From Hymenobacter daecheongensis DSM 21074 (lineage in GTDB: Bacteria; Bacteroidota; Bacteroidia; Cytophagales; Hymenobacteraceae): 64,000 nt of DNA. A program made the position numbers and the translations under genes. This document shows positions 9,046-16,745 of this stretch, piece by piece (the first letter of the stretch is position 1; each line of letters starts with the position of its first letter). The notes under the pieces were generated by a model. That model was not told the DNA's origin and did not search any database. It saw only the letters and a list, made by a program, of their open reading frames with translations. The DNA lies in assembly GCF_900141805.1 (NCBI RefSeq), contig NZ_FQYN01000003.1:186001-250000 (forward strand). Reading direction: 5' to 3'.

Positions 9046-10470
9046 TTATTCTACAATCAGCTTTTTGTTTACCGTTCCTGCTTGCCCAGCGATTTGCACC
9101 GTATATGCGCCCTTTGCTAGGGCCGGAAGTGGCAGCGCAAGCGGATCTGCCTGCAGTTGAGCCGCAGTCATGCGATAGTGCGCTACAGTAGTTCCCAGAG
9201 CATCCAGCAGGGTAACGATGACCGTCTGCTGGCGCAAGGGCACGGGCAGGCTCACTAGCAGCTTGTTACTGCCCTGGGTTGGGTTGGGATACAAGGCCGT
9301 CTGAACGCTCAACGGCGCCGAAGCCGTACCCAAAACGGTAGCACCGAAAGCATTGGGGAAATTAGGCAGCCCCAACTGGCTTAGTCGGCCCCCTAGCGAT
9401 GGACCGGTGCTGTTGTAGGCGCAAGCCGTACCCAGCGTATTAGGAGAGGCAATCATGCCCAAGTAGCTGCTGTTATGCAGGGCAACGTAGATTTTACCAT
9501 CCGGTCCGAGCTGCAAAGCGCCGGCATACATTGAAAAGGAAGGCGTGGTGCCTACCTGAGTGGCAGAGGCCGCAATAGCGGCAGCACTGCCCGCCAGCAG
9601 GTTGAACTGGTAGATTTTATTGCCATCCAGCGTGGTGCCGTACAGTCGGGATCCGTCGGGCGAAAACTCGACCCCATAGCTGCGGTAGTCCTGAGTAAGG
9701 GGCACGAAATTCGACAGCTGTCCGGTGGCATTGTTGAAATCAAAAAGCTCAAACCGGCTATCCCGTTGGGCCAGCGCGAGCTTGTTACCGACCGGCGATG
9801 CTTTCATATATCCCACGGCGTTGGCATTGCCGAAAGAGCCGCCACCACCCGTATGAATCGAGCCGATGTTGGTTATGACTGGCGTCGTGCTGACCCCTGC
9901 CGGGGACACCAGATAAGCCAGAAAGGCATCCGTCTGCCACCCGTGAACCAGCACCCAGGTGTCGCGCCCGTTAGCATGGCGTACGGCGGTCAGCTTTTCT
10001 GTCAGTGAAACGGTAGAAAGTTGGTTAGCGCGGGACGTGACGCTACCGAGCCCACCCTGCTGCGTCATATCGACCACGGAGTATTTGAGCCCGCCGACCA
10101 ATTGGTTGTCACACCCATCAACGGCAAATACAAAGTACTGCGAAGCGCTGCCCGGCCGGCGCACAATAACGGCCCCCTGGGTAGCTGACTCGTGGCCGCC
10201 AATGGTCTGACCATTGGTCATCAACTGGTGGTTCCGGTTCCAGATATTGACGCAGTTGGTGTAGAACAACAAGTTACCAGCCGGGTCCGACACGGAAGCA
10301 GCCGCCTCATACGTGACCATGCTACTGCCCGCCAAAGCCACAGGACTGGCACCTGCGAAGCTCAGGGCAGCGTTGTTGCCAAAAAACCAGTTCCGGCTTT
10401 CGTGTTGCGCGTAGATCGGTCCTTGGACCAAGCACAATAGGGCGGCAAGAGAAGTGAGGATTTTTTTCAT
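9046..10470 (-). CDS. T9SS cargo protein, short paralogue of the preceding gene
   Basis: A 474-residue secreted protein. The signal peptide MKKILTSLAALLCLVQGPIYAQ is followed by the same propeller-like domain as the 942-residue neighbour (NWFFGNNAALSF, TIGGHESATQGAVIVRRPG, VDGCDN, LSQLGLPNFPNAF). It lacks the neighbour's middle region and goes straight to a type A sorting domain that begins ALYPNPTQGSNKL and ends KKLIVE. The two genes are a tandem duplication with later loss or gain of the middle part. A probable TAnnTTT(A) box lies at 10544-10552. Function beyond secretion is unknown. Confidence 0.85.
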   Translation of the reverse strand: MKKILTSLAALLCLVQGPIYAQHESRNWFFGNNAALSFAGASPVALAGSSMVTYEAAASVSDPAGNLLFYTNCVNIWNRNHQLMTNGQTIGGHESATQGAVIVRRPGSASQYFVFAVDGCDNQLVGGLKYSVVDMTQQGGLGSVTSRANQLSTVSLTEKLTAVRHANGRDTWVLVHGWQTDAFLAYLVSPAGVSTTPVITNIGSIHTGGGGSFGNANAVGYMKASPVGNKLALAQRDSRFELFDFNNATGQLSNFVPLTQDYRSYGVEFSPDGSRLYGTTLDGNKIYQFNLLAGSAAAIAASATQVGTTPSFSMYAGALQLGPDGKIYVALHNSSYLGMIASPNTLGTACAYNSTGPSLGGRLSQLGLPNFPNAFGATVLGTASAPLSVQTALYPNPTQGSNKLLVSLPVPLRQQTVIVTLLDALGTTVAHYRMTAAQLQADPLALPLPALAKGAYTVQIAGQAGTVNKKLIVE

Positions 10471-10543
10471 GCTATTGCGTTAACAAGGTTAGGTATTGAT
10501 GCCGGTTCGATTTCCCTGGTAGTTTACCCTAATTATTACGACG

Positions 10544-10552
10544 ATAAAGGTA
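10544..10552 (-). promoter_or_regulatory. Putative -7 box for the 474-residue T9SS gene
   Basis: On the minus strand TACCTTTAT matches the TAnnTTTG consensus except for its last base, about 73 bases before the ATG. Confidence 0.4.
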
Positions 10553-10653
10553 ACAGTCTGCTGAACAATAGCAACCTGCACAAGCTGCTTGGCAGCCGAC
10601 AAGAGTCTCCAAGCCGCGTCTTGCTTGTTGCTGGTTGCAGCAGACAGCTTGCC

Positions 10654-10662
10654 TATCTTTGC
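10654..10662 (+). promoter_or_regulatory. Putative -7 box for the pseC operon
   Basis: TATCTTTGC is an exact TAnnTTTG match 57 bases before the pseC ATG. No comparable box was seen before pseF or pseG, so these three genes probably share it. Confidence 0.6.
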
Positions 10663-10719
10663 ATGCTTCCCGCATAGCTGCACCGCTATGCCTCTGCGTT
10701 CATTCATAGCGTTTGTTCC

Positions 10720-11886
10720 ATGCCCTTTCAGCCCGTCACTGCCATTCCCTACGGCCGCCAGCGTATTACTGAGGAAGATATTGAGGCTGTGGCCGCTACG
10801 CTGCGCTCTGATTTTCTGACGCAGGGGCCGAAGGTGGCCGAATTTGAGGAGAAGTTCGCGGCGTATATCGGCGCGAAGTATGCTGTGGCCGTCAGCAACG
10901 GGACAGCGGCGCTGCACCTGTGTGCGCTGGCCCTGAACGTGCAGCCCGGGCAGCGCGTGATTACCACGCCCATCACCTTCGCTGCCTCCGCCAACTGCGT
11001 GCGCTACTGCGGTGGCGAGGTGCATTTCGCCGACATCGACCCGACTACGGCCCTGATTGACCTGCGGCTGGTGCGAAAGCTACTCGAAAGCCACCCAAAA
11101 GGCTATTTCCACGGCCTGATTCCGGTTGACTTTGCCGGCCTGCCGGTAAACCTGGAGGAGGCCCGGCAACTGGCCGATGAGTTTGGGCTCTGGATTATTG
11201 AAGATGCCTGCCATGCCCCCGGCGGCTTCTTCCGGGACAGCACGGGCCGGGAGCAGCGCTGCGGCAACGGGCAGCTGGCCGACCTGGCCATTTTCTCATT
11301 TCACCCCGTCAAGCACATTGCCACCGGCGAGGGCGGCATGATTACGACCAACCGCGCCGACCTGTACGAGCAACTGCTGGTGTTGCGCACCCACGGCATC
11401 ACGAAAGATCCCGCCAAAATGCACCGCCACGACGGCGGCTGGTACATGGAAATGCAGACGCTGGGCTACAACTACCGCATTTCCGACATCCTAACGGCCC
11501 TCGGCATCAGCCAGCTGGCGCGGGCCGATGCGGGGCTGACCCGCCGCCGGCAGCTGGCCGCCCGCTACGATGCCACCTTTGCCAGCGTGCCCGCCGTGCG
11601 CCCGCTGGCCGCCGCGCCGGGCCATGCCTACCACCTCTACGTGATTCAGGTAGCCGACCGCAAAGGGCTCTATGATTTCCTGCGCACCAGGCAGATTTTT
11701 GCCCAGGTGCATTACATTCCGGTGCATACCATGCCCTATTACCAGGAGTTGGGCTGGCAGCTGGGCGACTTTCCGCAGGCGGAGGCCTACTACGACCACT
11801 GCCTGAGCATCCCGCTGTTCCCGGCCCTCACCGACGAGGAGCAGCAGTACGTGATTGACTGCATCGTGGAATTCGTGGGGGCATGA
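10720..11886 (+). CDS. pseC: UDP-4-amino-4,6-dideoxy-AltNAc transaminase, PseC
   Basis: Second enzyme of the pseudaminic acid pathway. It is a PLP-dependent aminotransferase that adds an amino group at C4 of the PseB product. The 388-residue protein has the DegT/DnrJ/EryC1 fold: AVSNGTAALHL near 55, the PLP-contacting IIEDACHAPGG near 165, and the Schiff-base lysine in FHPVKHIATGEGG near 195. YNYRISDILTALG near 248 is the usual family motif. The last four bases overlap the pseF start as ATGA, which implies translational coupling. Confidence 0.93.
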   Translation: MPFQPVTAIPYGRQRITEEDIEAVAATLRSDFLTQGPKVAEFEEKFAAYIGAKYAVAVSNGTAALHLCALALNVQPGQRVITTPITFAASANCVRYCGGEVHFADIDPTTALIDLRLVRKLLESHPKGYFHGLIPVDFAGLPVNLEEARQLADEFGLWIIEDACHAPGGFFRDSTGREQRCGNGQLADLAIFSFHPVKHIATGEGGMITTNRADLYEQLLVLRTHGITKDPAKMHRHDGGWYMEMQTLGYNYRISDILTALGISQLARADAGLTRRRQLAARYDATFASVPAVRPLAAAPGHAYHLYVIQVADRKGLYDFLRTRQIFAQVHYIPVHTMPYYQELGWQLGDFPQAEAYYDHCLSIPLFPALTDEEQQYVIDCIVEFVGA

Positions 11887-12620
11887 GTACGGCCGGCATC
11901 ATCACCCAGGCCCGCATGGGCAGCACGCGGCTGCCCGGCAAAGTGCTGCTCACGGCCCGCGGCCACAGTATGCTCCACTACCACGTAGCACGGCTGCAAG
12001 CCAGTGGCCTGCCGATTTTTATTGCCACTACCACCCAACCCGCCGATGAGGCCATTGCGCAGTGGGCCGCGCAGCACGGCATTCCGTGCCACCGCGGCGA
12101 CGTGGACGACGTGCTGAGTCGCTACCACGAAACAGCCCGGAAGTTCGGGCTCGATACCATCGTGCGCGTCACCTCCGACTGCCCCTTGCTCGATGGCCCG
12201 CTCATTGGCAGCACGGTGGCCGAGTATCAGGCCGCCCACAATCCGCAGCTCTACATCTCCAACGGGCTGCAGCGCACCTACCCGCGCGGGCTTGATTTCG
12301 AGGTATTTTCCCGACAGCTCCTGGAGGAAGCCCAGCGCTATGCCACCAGCCTCTCCGACCGCGAGCATGTGACGCCCTACCTGCATCAGAACCGCTCGGG
12401 CCGGGTGGAAATCCGGCAGGTGGTGCGCACGCCCGATGCCAGCCGCTACCGCCTCACGCTGGATACGGCTCCGGATTTTGAGCTGCTGCGGGTTCTTTTC
12501 GAGCAGTATCAGGCCGATACGCTTTCGACCGATGAGCTGATTGCGCTGCTTGACCGCCATCCCGAACTGGTGGCCCTCAATGCCGAAATCGAGCAGCAGA
12601 AGTACGATTTCACCCGGTAA
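11883..12620 (+). CDS. pseF: Pseudaminic acid cytidylyltransferase, PseF
   Basis: Activates pseudaminic acid to CMP-pseudaminate, the last step before transfer. The 245-residue protein is of the SpsF/CMP-sugar synthetase type, with the nucleotide-binding IITQARMGSTRLPGKVL at about 6-22, GDVDDVLSRYH near 77 and VRVTSDCPLLD near 98. The start ATG overlaps the pseC stop (ATGA), and the next gene begins three bases after this stop. Sequence alone cannot separate a PseF from a general SpsF, but the surrounding genes make PseF by far the likeliest reading. Confidence 0.88.
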   Translation: MSTAGIITQARMGSTRLPGKVLLTARGHSMLHYHVARLQASGLPIFIATTTQPADEAIAQWAAQHGIPCHRGDVDDVLSRYHETARKFGLDTIVRVTSDCPLLDGPLIGSTVAEYQAAHNPQLYISNGLQRTYPRGLDFEVFSRQLLEEAQRYATSLSDREHVTPYLHQNRSGRVEIRQVVRTPDASRYRLTLDTAPDFELLRVLFEQYQADTLSTDELIALLDRHPELVALNAEIEQQKYDFTR

Positions 12621-12623
12621 GTC

Positions 12624-13664
12624 GTGGCCACTACTCCCGCTGCCAGCGCCCCGGCGCGTATCATTTTCCGGGCCGATGGCAACGCTACCATCGGCCTGGG
12701 CCACCTAGTCCGGTCGTTGGCGCTGGCCGATATGGTGCGGCCTCTCGCCGAGTGCCGGGCCGCCGTGCAGGCCCCCGCGCCGGCCGTGCGCCAGCTGGTG
12801 CGCGAAGCCGGGGTGGCGCTGTGGGAATTGCCGGTGCTGGAGCCGGCCGCCGAGGCTCCGCTGCTGGCTGCCCAGCTGTGCCCCACCGATGTGGTAGTGC
12901 TCGACGGCTACGGGTTCGACACCGGCTATCAGCAAACCCTGGCCGCCAGCGGCTGCCGGCTGGTGGCCATTGATGATCTGCGGGCCTGGCCGATGGCGGT
13001 GGAGTTGGTCATCAACCACTCGCCGGGCGTGACGGCGACTCAGTACCGGGCCGCGCCCGGCACCCGCTTTTGCCTCGGCCCCGACTACTCGCTGCTGCGG
13101 CCCCCTTTTCTGACCCAGGCCCGCCCGCCCGCGCCGCCCGCGCCCATCGCCAGCGTGCTGCTATGCTTCGGCGGGGCCGACCCGCAGCAGCTCACCCAGC
13201 GCTGCCTGGCTTTGCTGCTGGCGCTGCCCGCCCTGCGGGAAGTGGGCGTGATTACGGGCGGCGCGTTCCCGCACTCCGACGCTTTGCAGACGCTGGCGGC
13301 GGCTTCCCCAACCAAAACGGTGCGCTTTTATGCCAATGTGGCCGCCGACGAGATAGTGGCGCTGCTGCACCAGTACCAGGCCGTTGTCTGCCCGGCCAGC
13401 ACCATTCTCATCGAAAGCCTGGTGCTGGGCAAAGCGGCTCTGACGGGCTACTACGCTGATAATCAGCGGCACCTGGCCGCGTATGTGCAGGAGCACCAAC
13501 AGGCTTATTCGCTCGGCGACTTCACGGCGCTGTCTGAGGTGGCGCTGCAGCAGGCCCTCGTTCAGGGCCTGGAGTGGCTGGCGCGTGAGCCGCGGCAGCC
13601 CTACGCCCCGCACCTGGCCCCCGAGCAGCTGCGGGCCGAGTTTCGCCGCCTACTGCCGGCCTGA
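12624..13664 (+). CDS. pseG: UDP-sugar hydrolase PseG
   Basis: Removes UDP from UDP-2,4-diacetamido-2,4,6-trideoxy-altrose to release the free sugar for PseI. The 346-residue protein has a GT-B-like fold. RADGNATIGLGHLVRSLALA near 16-35 carries the GxGH motif whose His is the family's catalytic residue. The C-terminal half has LLCFGGADPQQLT and CPASTILIESLVLGKAALT. The start is GTG at 12624, three bases after the pseF stop; no upstream ATG exists, and the next in-frame ATG falls inside the conserved N-terminal motif. Confidence 0.9.
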   Translation: MATTPAASAPARIIFRADGNATIGLGHLVRSLALADMVRPLAECRAAVQAPAPAVRQLVREAGVALWELPVLEPAAEAPLLAAQLCPTDVVVLDGYGFDTGYQQTLAASGCRLVAIDDLRAWPMAVELVINHSPGVTATQYRAAPGTRFCLGPDYSLLRPPFLTQARPPAPPAPIASVLLCFGGADPQQLTQRCLALLLALPALREVGVITGGAFPHSDALQTLAAASPTKTVRFYANVAADEIVALLHQYQAVVCPASTILIESLVLGKAALTGYYADNQRHLAAYVQEHQQAYSLGDFTALSEVALQQALVQGLEWLAREPRQPYAPHLAPEQLRAEFRRLLPA

Positions 13665-13719
13665 TTAAGGCCGCGAACAACGGCTTGGCCCGCCGGTGGG
13701 CGAACCCCAAAAACCCCTC

Positions 13720-13728
13720 TATCTTTAC
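13720..13728 (+). promoter_or_regulatory. Putative -7 box directly before pseH
   Basis: TATCTTTAC is one base off TAnnTTTG. Only four bases separate it from the pseH ATG, so a transcript starting here would be almost leaderless. Confidence 0.4.
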
Positions 13729-13732
13729 GGGT

Positions 13733-14305
13733 ATGGAACAAACCGACCTGATTCATCTCCGCAAGCCCTACGCTTCCGAGCGCCTGGAGCTGCGCAGCCT
13801 CAAGCCCTCCGACTTGGATGAGTCGTTTCTGAGCTGGTTTCAGGATGAGGAGCTGATGCGCTTCTATACCAACTCCCGCCAGACTCACACCCGCGAGTCG
13901 CTGCTGGCCAACATCACCCAAGGCATTGAGGCCGGCACCAGCTACGTTTTCGCCATCGTGGACCGGGCCAGCCAAGCCTGCATCGGCACCATCAAGCTCG
14001 GCCCTATCAACCACGACCACAAGATTTCGGACCTGGTAGTGCTCATCGGCGACCGGCGCTTTCATGGGCAGGGGCTGGCCGTGGATGCCATTCGGCTGGG
14101 CAATGCCATTGCCTTCGAGGAGTTTGGCATCCGGAAGCTGTTTGGGGGCATGTTTGAAACCAACCAAAGTTCCTATAAGGCCTACACCCGCGCCGGCTGG
14201 GTGGAGGAAGGCCGCCTGAAAGGCCACTATCTGGTTGATGACCAGCCCGTAGACCGCCTGCTGGTGGCCTGCTTCAACCCGACTTTCTTTCCCGAATACG
14301 CTTAA
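13733..14305 (+). CDS. pseH: UDP-4-amino-sugar N-acetyltransferase, PseH (GNAT)
   Basis: Acetylates the C4 amino group made by PseC, using acetyl-CoA. The 190-residue protein is a GNAT-fold acetyltransferase: RLELRSLKPSDLDESFLSWF near the start, IGTIKLGPINHDHKISDLVVLIGDRRFHGQG built from family strands with the CoA-binding loop near 110, and FGGMFETNQSSYKAYTRAGW near 150. The start at 13733 is preferred to an in-frame ATG at 13685 because the intervening codons overlap a promoter-like box and do not look conserved. It sits between pseG and pseI. Confidence 0.85.
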   Translation: MEQTDLIHLRKPYASERLELRSLKPSDLDESFLSWFQDEELMRFYTNSRQTHTRESLLANITQGIEAGTSYVFAIVDRASQACIGTIKLGPINHDHKISDLVVLIGDRRFHGQGLAVDAIRLGNAIAFEEFGIRKLFGGMFETNQSSYKAYTRAGWVEEGRLKGHYLVDDQPVDRLLVACFNPTFFPEYA

Positions 14306-14320
14306 CATCCCTCTTGCCTT

Positions 14321-15364
14321 ATGGCTACTCACGCTATTGGCGGCCGCCTCATTGGCCCCGACCAGCCGCCCTTCATTATTGCCGAGCTTAGCGGCAACCA
14401 CAACCAGGATCTGAGCCGCGGGCTGGCCATTGTGGATGCCATGGCCGCCGCCGGGGCGCACGCCATTAAGCTGCAAACCTACACCGCCGATACGATGACG
14501 CTGCCCGGCGTGCACCGTATCGAAGACCCGAACTCGCTCTGGTACGGCCGCGAGCTGCACGAGCTGTACCAGGAAGCCCATACGCCCTGGGAGTGGCATA
14601 AGCCGCTGTTTGACCGCGCTAAACAGCACGGGATGCTGGCTTTCAGCTCGCCCTTCGACGAAACGGCTGTGGACTTTCTGGAAACCCTAGACGTGCCGGT
14701 CTACAAGATTGCCTCGTTTGAGAATACCGACTGGCCCCTGCTGCGGCGCGTGGCCGCCACCGGCAAGCCCGTGATTATGAGCACCGGGGCCAGCACCCTG
14801 GCTGAAGTAGCCGAAGGCGTGGCCATTCTGCGCGAAGCCGGCTGCCGCGACCTGACGCTTCTTAAGTGCACCAGCACCTACCCCGCCACACCCCAGAACA
14901 CCAACCTGCGCACTATTCCGCACCTGGCGCAGCTGTTCCCCGAGCACGTCATCGGCCTCTCCGACCACACGATGGGCGTGGGGGCCGCCGTGGCCGCCGT
15001 GGCACTGGGAGCCAGCGTGGTGGAAAAGCACGTTACGCTGCGCCGCGCCGATGGGGGCGTGGACTCGGCCTTTTCGCTGGAGCCCGAGGAAGTGGCCTTG
15101 CTGGTGACGGAAACCGAGCGGGCTTGGCAGTCGCTGGGGCACATTCAGTACGGCATTCAGCGAGCCGAGCAGAACAGCCGGCTCTACAAACGCTCGTTGT
15201 ATGTGGCGAAGGATATTGCCGCCGGCCAGATATTCACGAAGGAAAACCTACGCGTAGTACGTCCCGGCGACGGTTTGCCCCCGCGCTACTACGAGCAGGT
15301 GCTGGGCAAGCCGGCCCGCCAGAATCTATCGGCCGGCCAGCCCCTGACCTGGGACGCCCTGTAG
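14321..15364 (+). CDS. pseI: Pseudaminic acid synthase, PseI
   Basis: Condenses the PseG product with phosphoenolpyruvate to make pseudaminic acid. The 347-residue protein has a NeuB-type TIM barrel (FIIAELSGNHNQ near 18, AIKLQTYTADTMTLPG near 48, KIASFENTDWPLLRR near 130, LSDHTMGVGAAVAAVALGA near 215) followed by a C-terminal SAF/antifreeze-like domain from about 285 (SLYVAKDIAAGQIFTKENL). Length and domain order match the NeuB/PseI family, and context decides for PseI. The next gene starts three bases after its stop. Confidence 0.93.
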   Translation: MATHAIGGRLIGPDQPPFIIAELSGNHNQDLSRGLAIVDAMAAAGAHAIKLQTYTADTMTLPGVHRIEDPNSLWYGRELHELYQEAHTPWEWHKPLFDRAKQHGMLAFSSPFDETAVDFLETLDVPVYKIASFENTDWPLLRRVAATGKPVIMSTGASTLAEVAEGVAILREAGCRDLTLLKCTSTYPATPQNTNLRTIPHLAQLFPEHVIGLSDHTMGVGAAVAAVALGASVVEKHVTLRRADGGVDSAFSLEPEEVALLVTETERAWQSLGHIQYGIQRAEQNSRLYKRSLYVAKDIAAGQIFTKENLRVVRPGDGLPPRYYEQVLGKPARQNLSAGQPLTWDAL

Positions 15365-15367
15365 CCG

Positions 15368-16675
15368 ATGGCCACCGAAGCCGCCTTCGTGGCCCGCATC
15401 CGTGACCAGCTCCAGTTGCGCTTCACGGCCCTGTTTTCGTCGTTGCCGGAGCCGGTGCTGGCCGCTATTTCGCCGCCGAACCCAGCGCGCCGCCTCGCCA
15501 AAATCCTCGGCTACGCGGTGGTGCGCCTCGTGGGCAACATATTCCAACCCATCCGCAACCCTGAGAACCTGCGCGGGGCGGTGTGGCTGTACGTGGTGAG
15601 TCAGAACAACTACGAGGCGCTACGCTTCATTCGCACGGCGCGGCCGGATAGCGTGCTGGTGGCGGGGCAGAGCAAGGAAATCGGGCGCTACAATGGAGCG
15701 GTGAACCGGCTTTCGCTCCGGCGCAAGCTGCTCTACTACTGGCAGTTTCCGCTGGTGCTTTTCGCGCTGCTGCGTACTGAGGGGCGGCGGGCCTGGCGGT
15801 TTTTCGATTTGATTTTTAACGCCGTGGGCTACTACGAGGTGTACCGGCGGGCCCTGCGCCACTACCGGCCCCGGGCCGTCGTTTTTGCCAACGACCACAA
15901 CGACGACGCCCGGGCCCTGCTGCTGGCTTGCCGGGCCGAGGGTGTGCCCACGGCCTACGTGCAGCACGCCAGCGTGAGCACCAACTTTCCGCCCCTGGGT
16001 TTCGGTTTGAGCTTGCTCGAAGGTCAGGACGCGCTGGACAAATACCGGCAGTGCGGCCCCGTATCCGGCCGGGTGGAGTTGATCGGGATGCCCAAAGCCG
16101 ATGCTTTTCTGGCCGAAAAAAACCAAAACCCGACCATCCGGCGCGTGGGCCTGGCCTGCAACGTGCTCGACGCTACGGACGCCATCGGGGCCGTGGTGGA
16201 CCATTTATTCCAGGACTTCCCCGACCTCACCTTTACCTTCCGCCCTCACCCCTCCGACCGGCGCGACTTCGGCTTTCTGCGGCAAAAACACCCGCAGTTG
16301 CGCTTCTCCGACGCCCGCCGCCAGAACGTATTCGAGTTCCTGCGGGAGCAGGACGCGCTGATTGCCGCCGACACCAGCACCCATCTCGAAGCCACCCTGC
16401 TGAACCTGGTGAGCCTCTACTACCGCTTCGGCACCCACGTCATTGCCGACGACTACTACGGCTACGCCGCCCACGGCCTGGTAGACCGTGCCCACTCCCT
16501 GCCCGAGCTGACGGCCTTGCTGCGCCGCTACCAGCCCCGCAAGCCCGCCGACCACTACCGCCGCGCCGCCTACTACAACGCCACCCTGGGCACCCCTGAC
16601 GAAGGCCACAGCCAGCAGCGGGCCGTGCGTTTGCTGACTGAGTGGCTGGAAAATGCCGCTGCCGGACGGGCGTAG
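15368..16675 (+). CDS. GT-B-fold transferase, candidate pseudaminyl or glycan transferase
   Basis: A 435-residue protein with no clear membrane anchor. Its C-terminal half carries the signature of capsule/CDP-glycerol-type GT-B transferases: VQHASVSTNFPPLGF (about 198), LIGMPKADAFL, FTFRPHPSDRRDF (about 290) and AADTSTHLEATLLNLVSLYY (about 336). A shorter motif of this kind (HP and a Ser/Thr-x-x-His/Glu pair) is shared with sialyl- and polysialyl-transferases. It begins three bases after pseI, so it is probably translated with it, and transfer of pseudaminic acid from CMP-Pse is the simplest guess. No direct evidence fixes donor or acceptor. Confidence 0.65.
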   Translation: MATEAAFVARIRDQLQLRFTALFSSLPEPVLAAISPPNPARRLAKILGYAVVRLVGNIFQPIRNPENLRGAVWLYVVSQNNYEALRFIRTARPDSVLVAGQSKEIGRYNGAVNRLSLRRKLLYYWQFPLVLFALLRTEGRRAWRFFDLIFNAVGYYEVYRRALRHYRPRAVVFANDHNDDARALLLACRAEGVPTAYVQHASVSTNFPPLGFGLSLLEGQDALDKYRQCGPVSGRVELIGMPKADAFLAEKNQNPTIRRVGLACNVLDATDAIGAVVDHLFQDFPDLTFTFRPHPSDRRDFGFLRQKHPQLRFSDARRQNVFEFLREQDALIAADTSTHLEATLLNLVSLYYRFGTHVIADDYYGYAAHGLVDRAHSLPELTALLRRYQPRKPADHYRRAAYYNATLGTPDEGHSQQRAVRLLTEWLENAAAGRA

Positions 16676-16732
16676 GTTCCTGCAGAGGAGCGCGGAGGTT
16701 TCGCGGAGGTCCGCAGAGTCGTTCCAGAGGCC

Positions 16733-16741
16733 TTACTTTGC
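16733..16741 (+). promoter_or_regulatory. Weak -7-like box before the deacetylase gene
   Basis: TTACTTTGC resembles the TAnnTTTG box and ends four bases before the ATG at 16746. It follows short tandem GCGGAGGT-type repeats (about 16688-16716). Confidence 0.3.
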
Positions 16742-16745
16742 GGCT

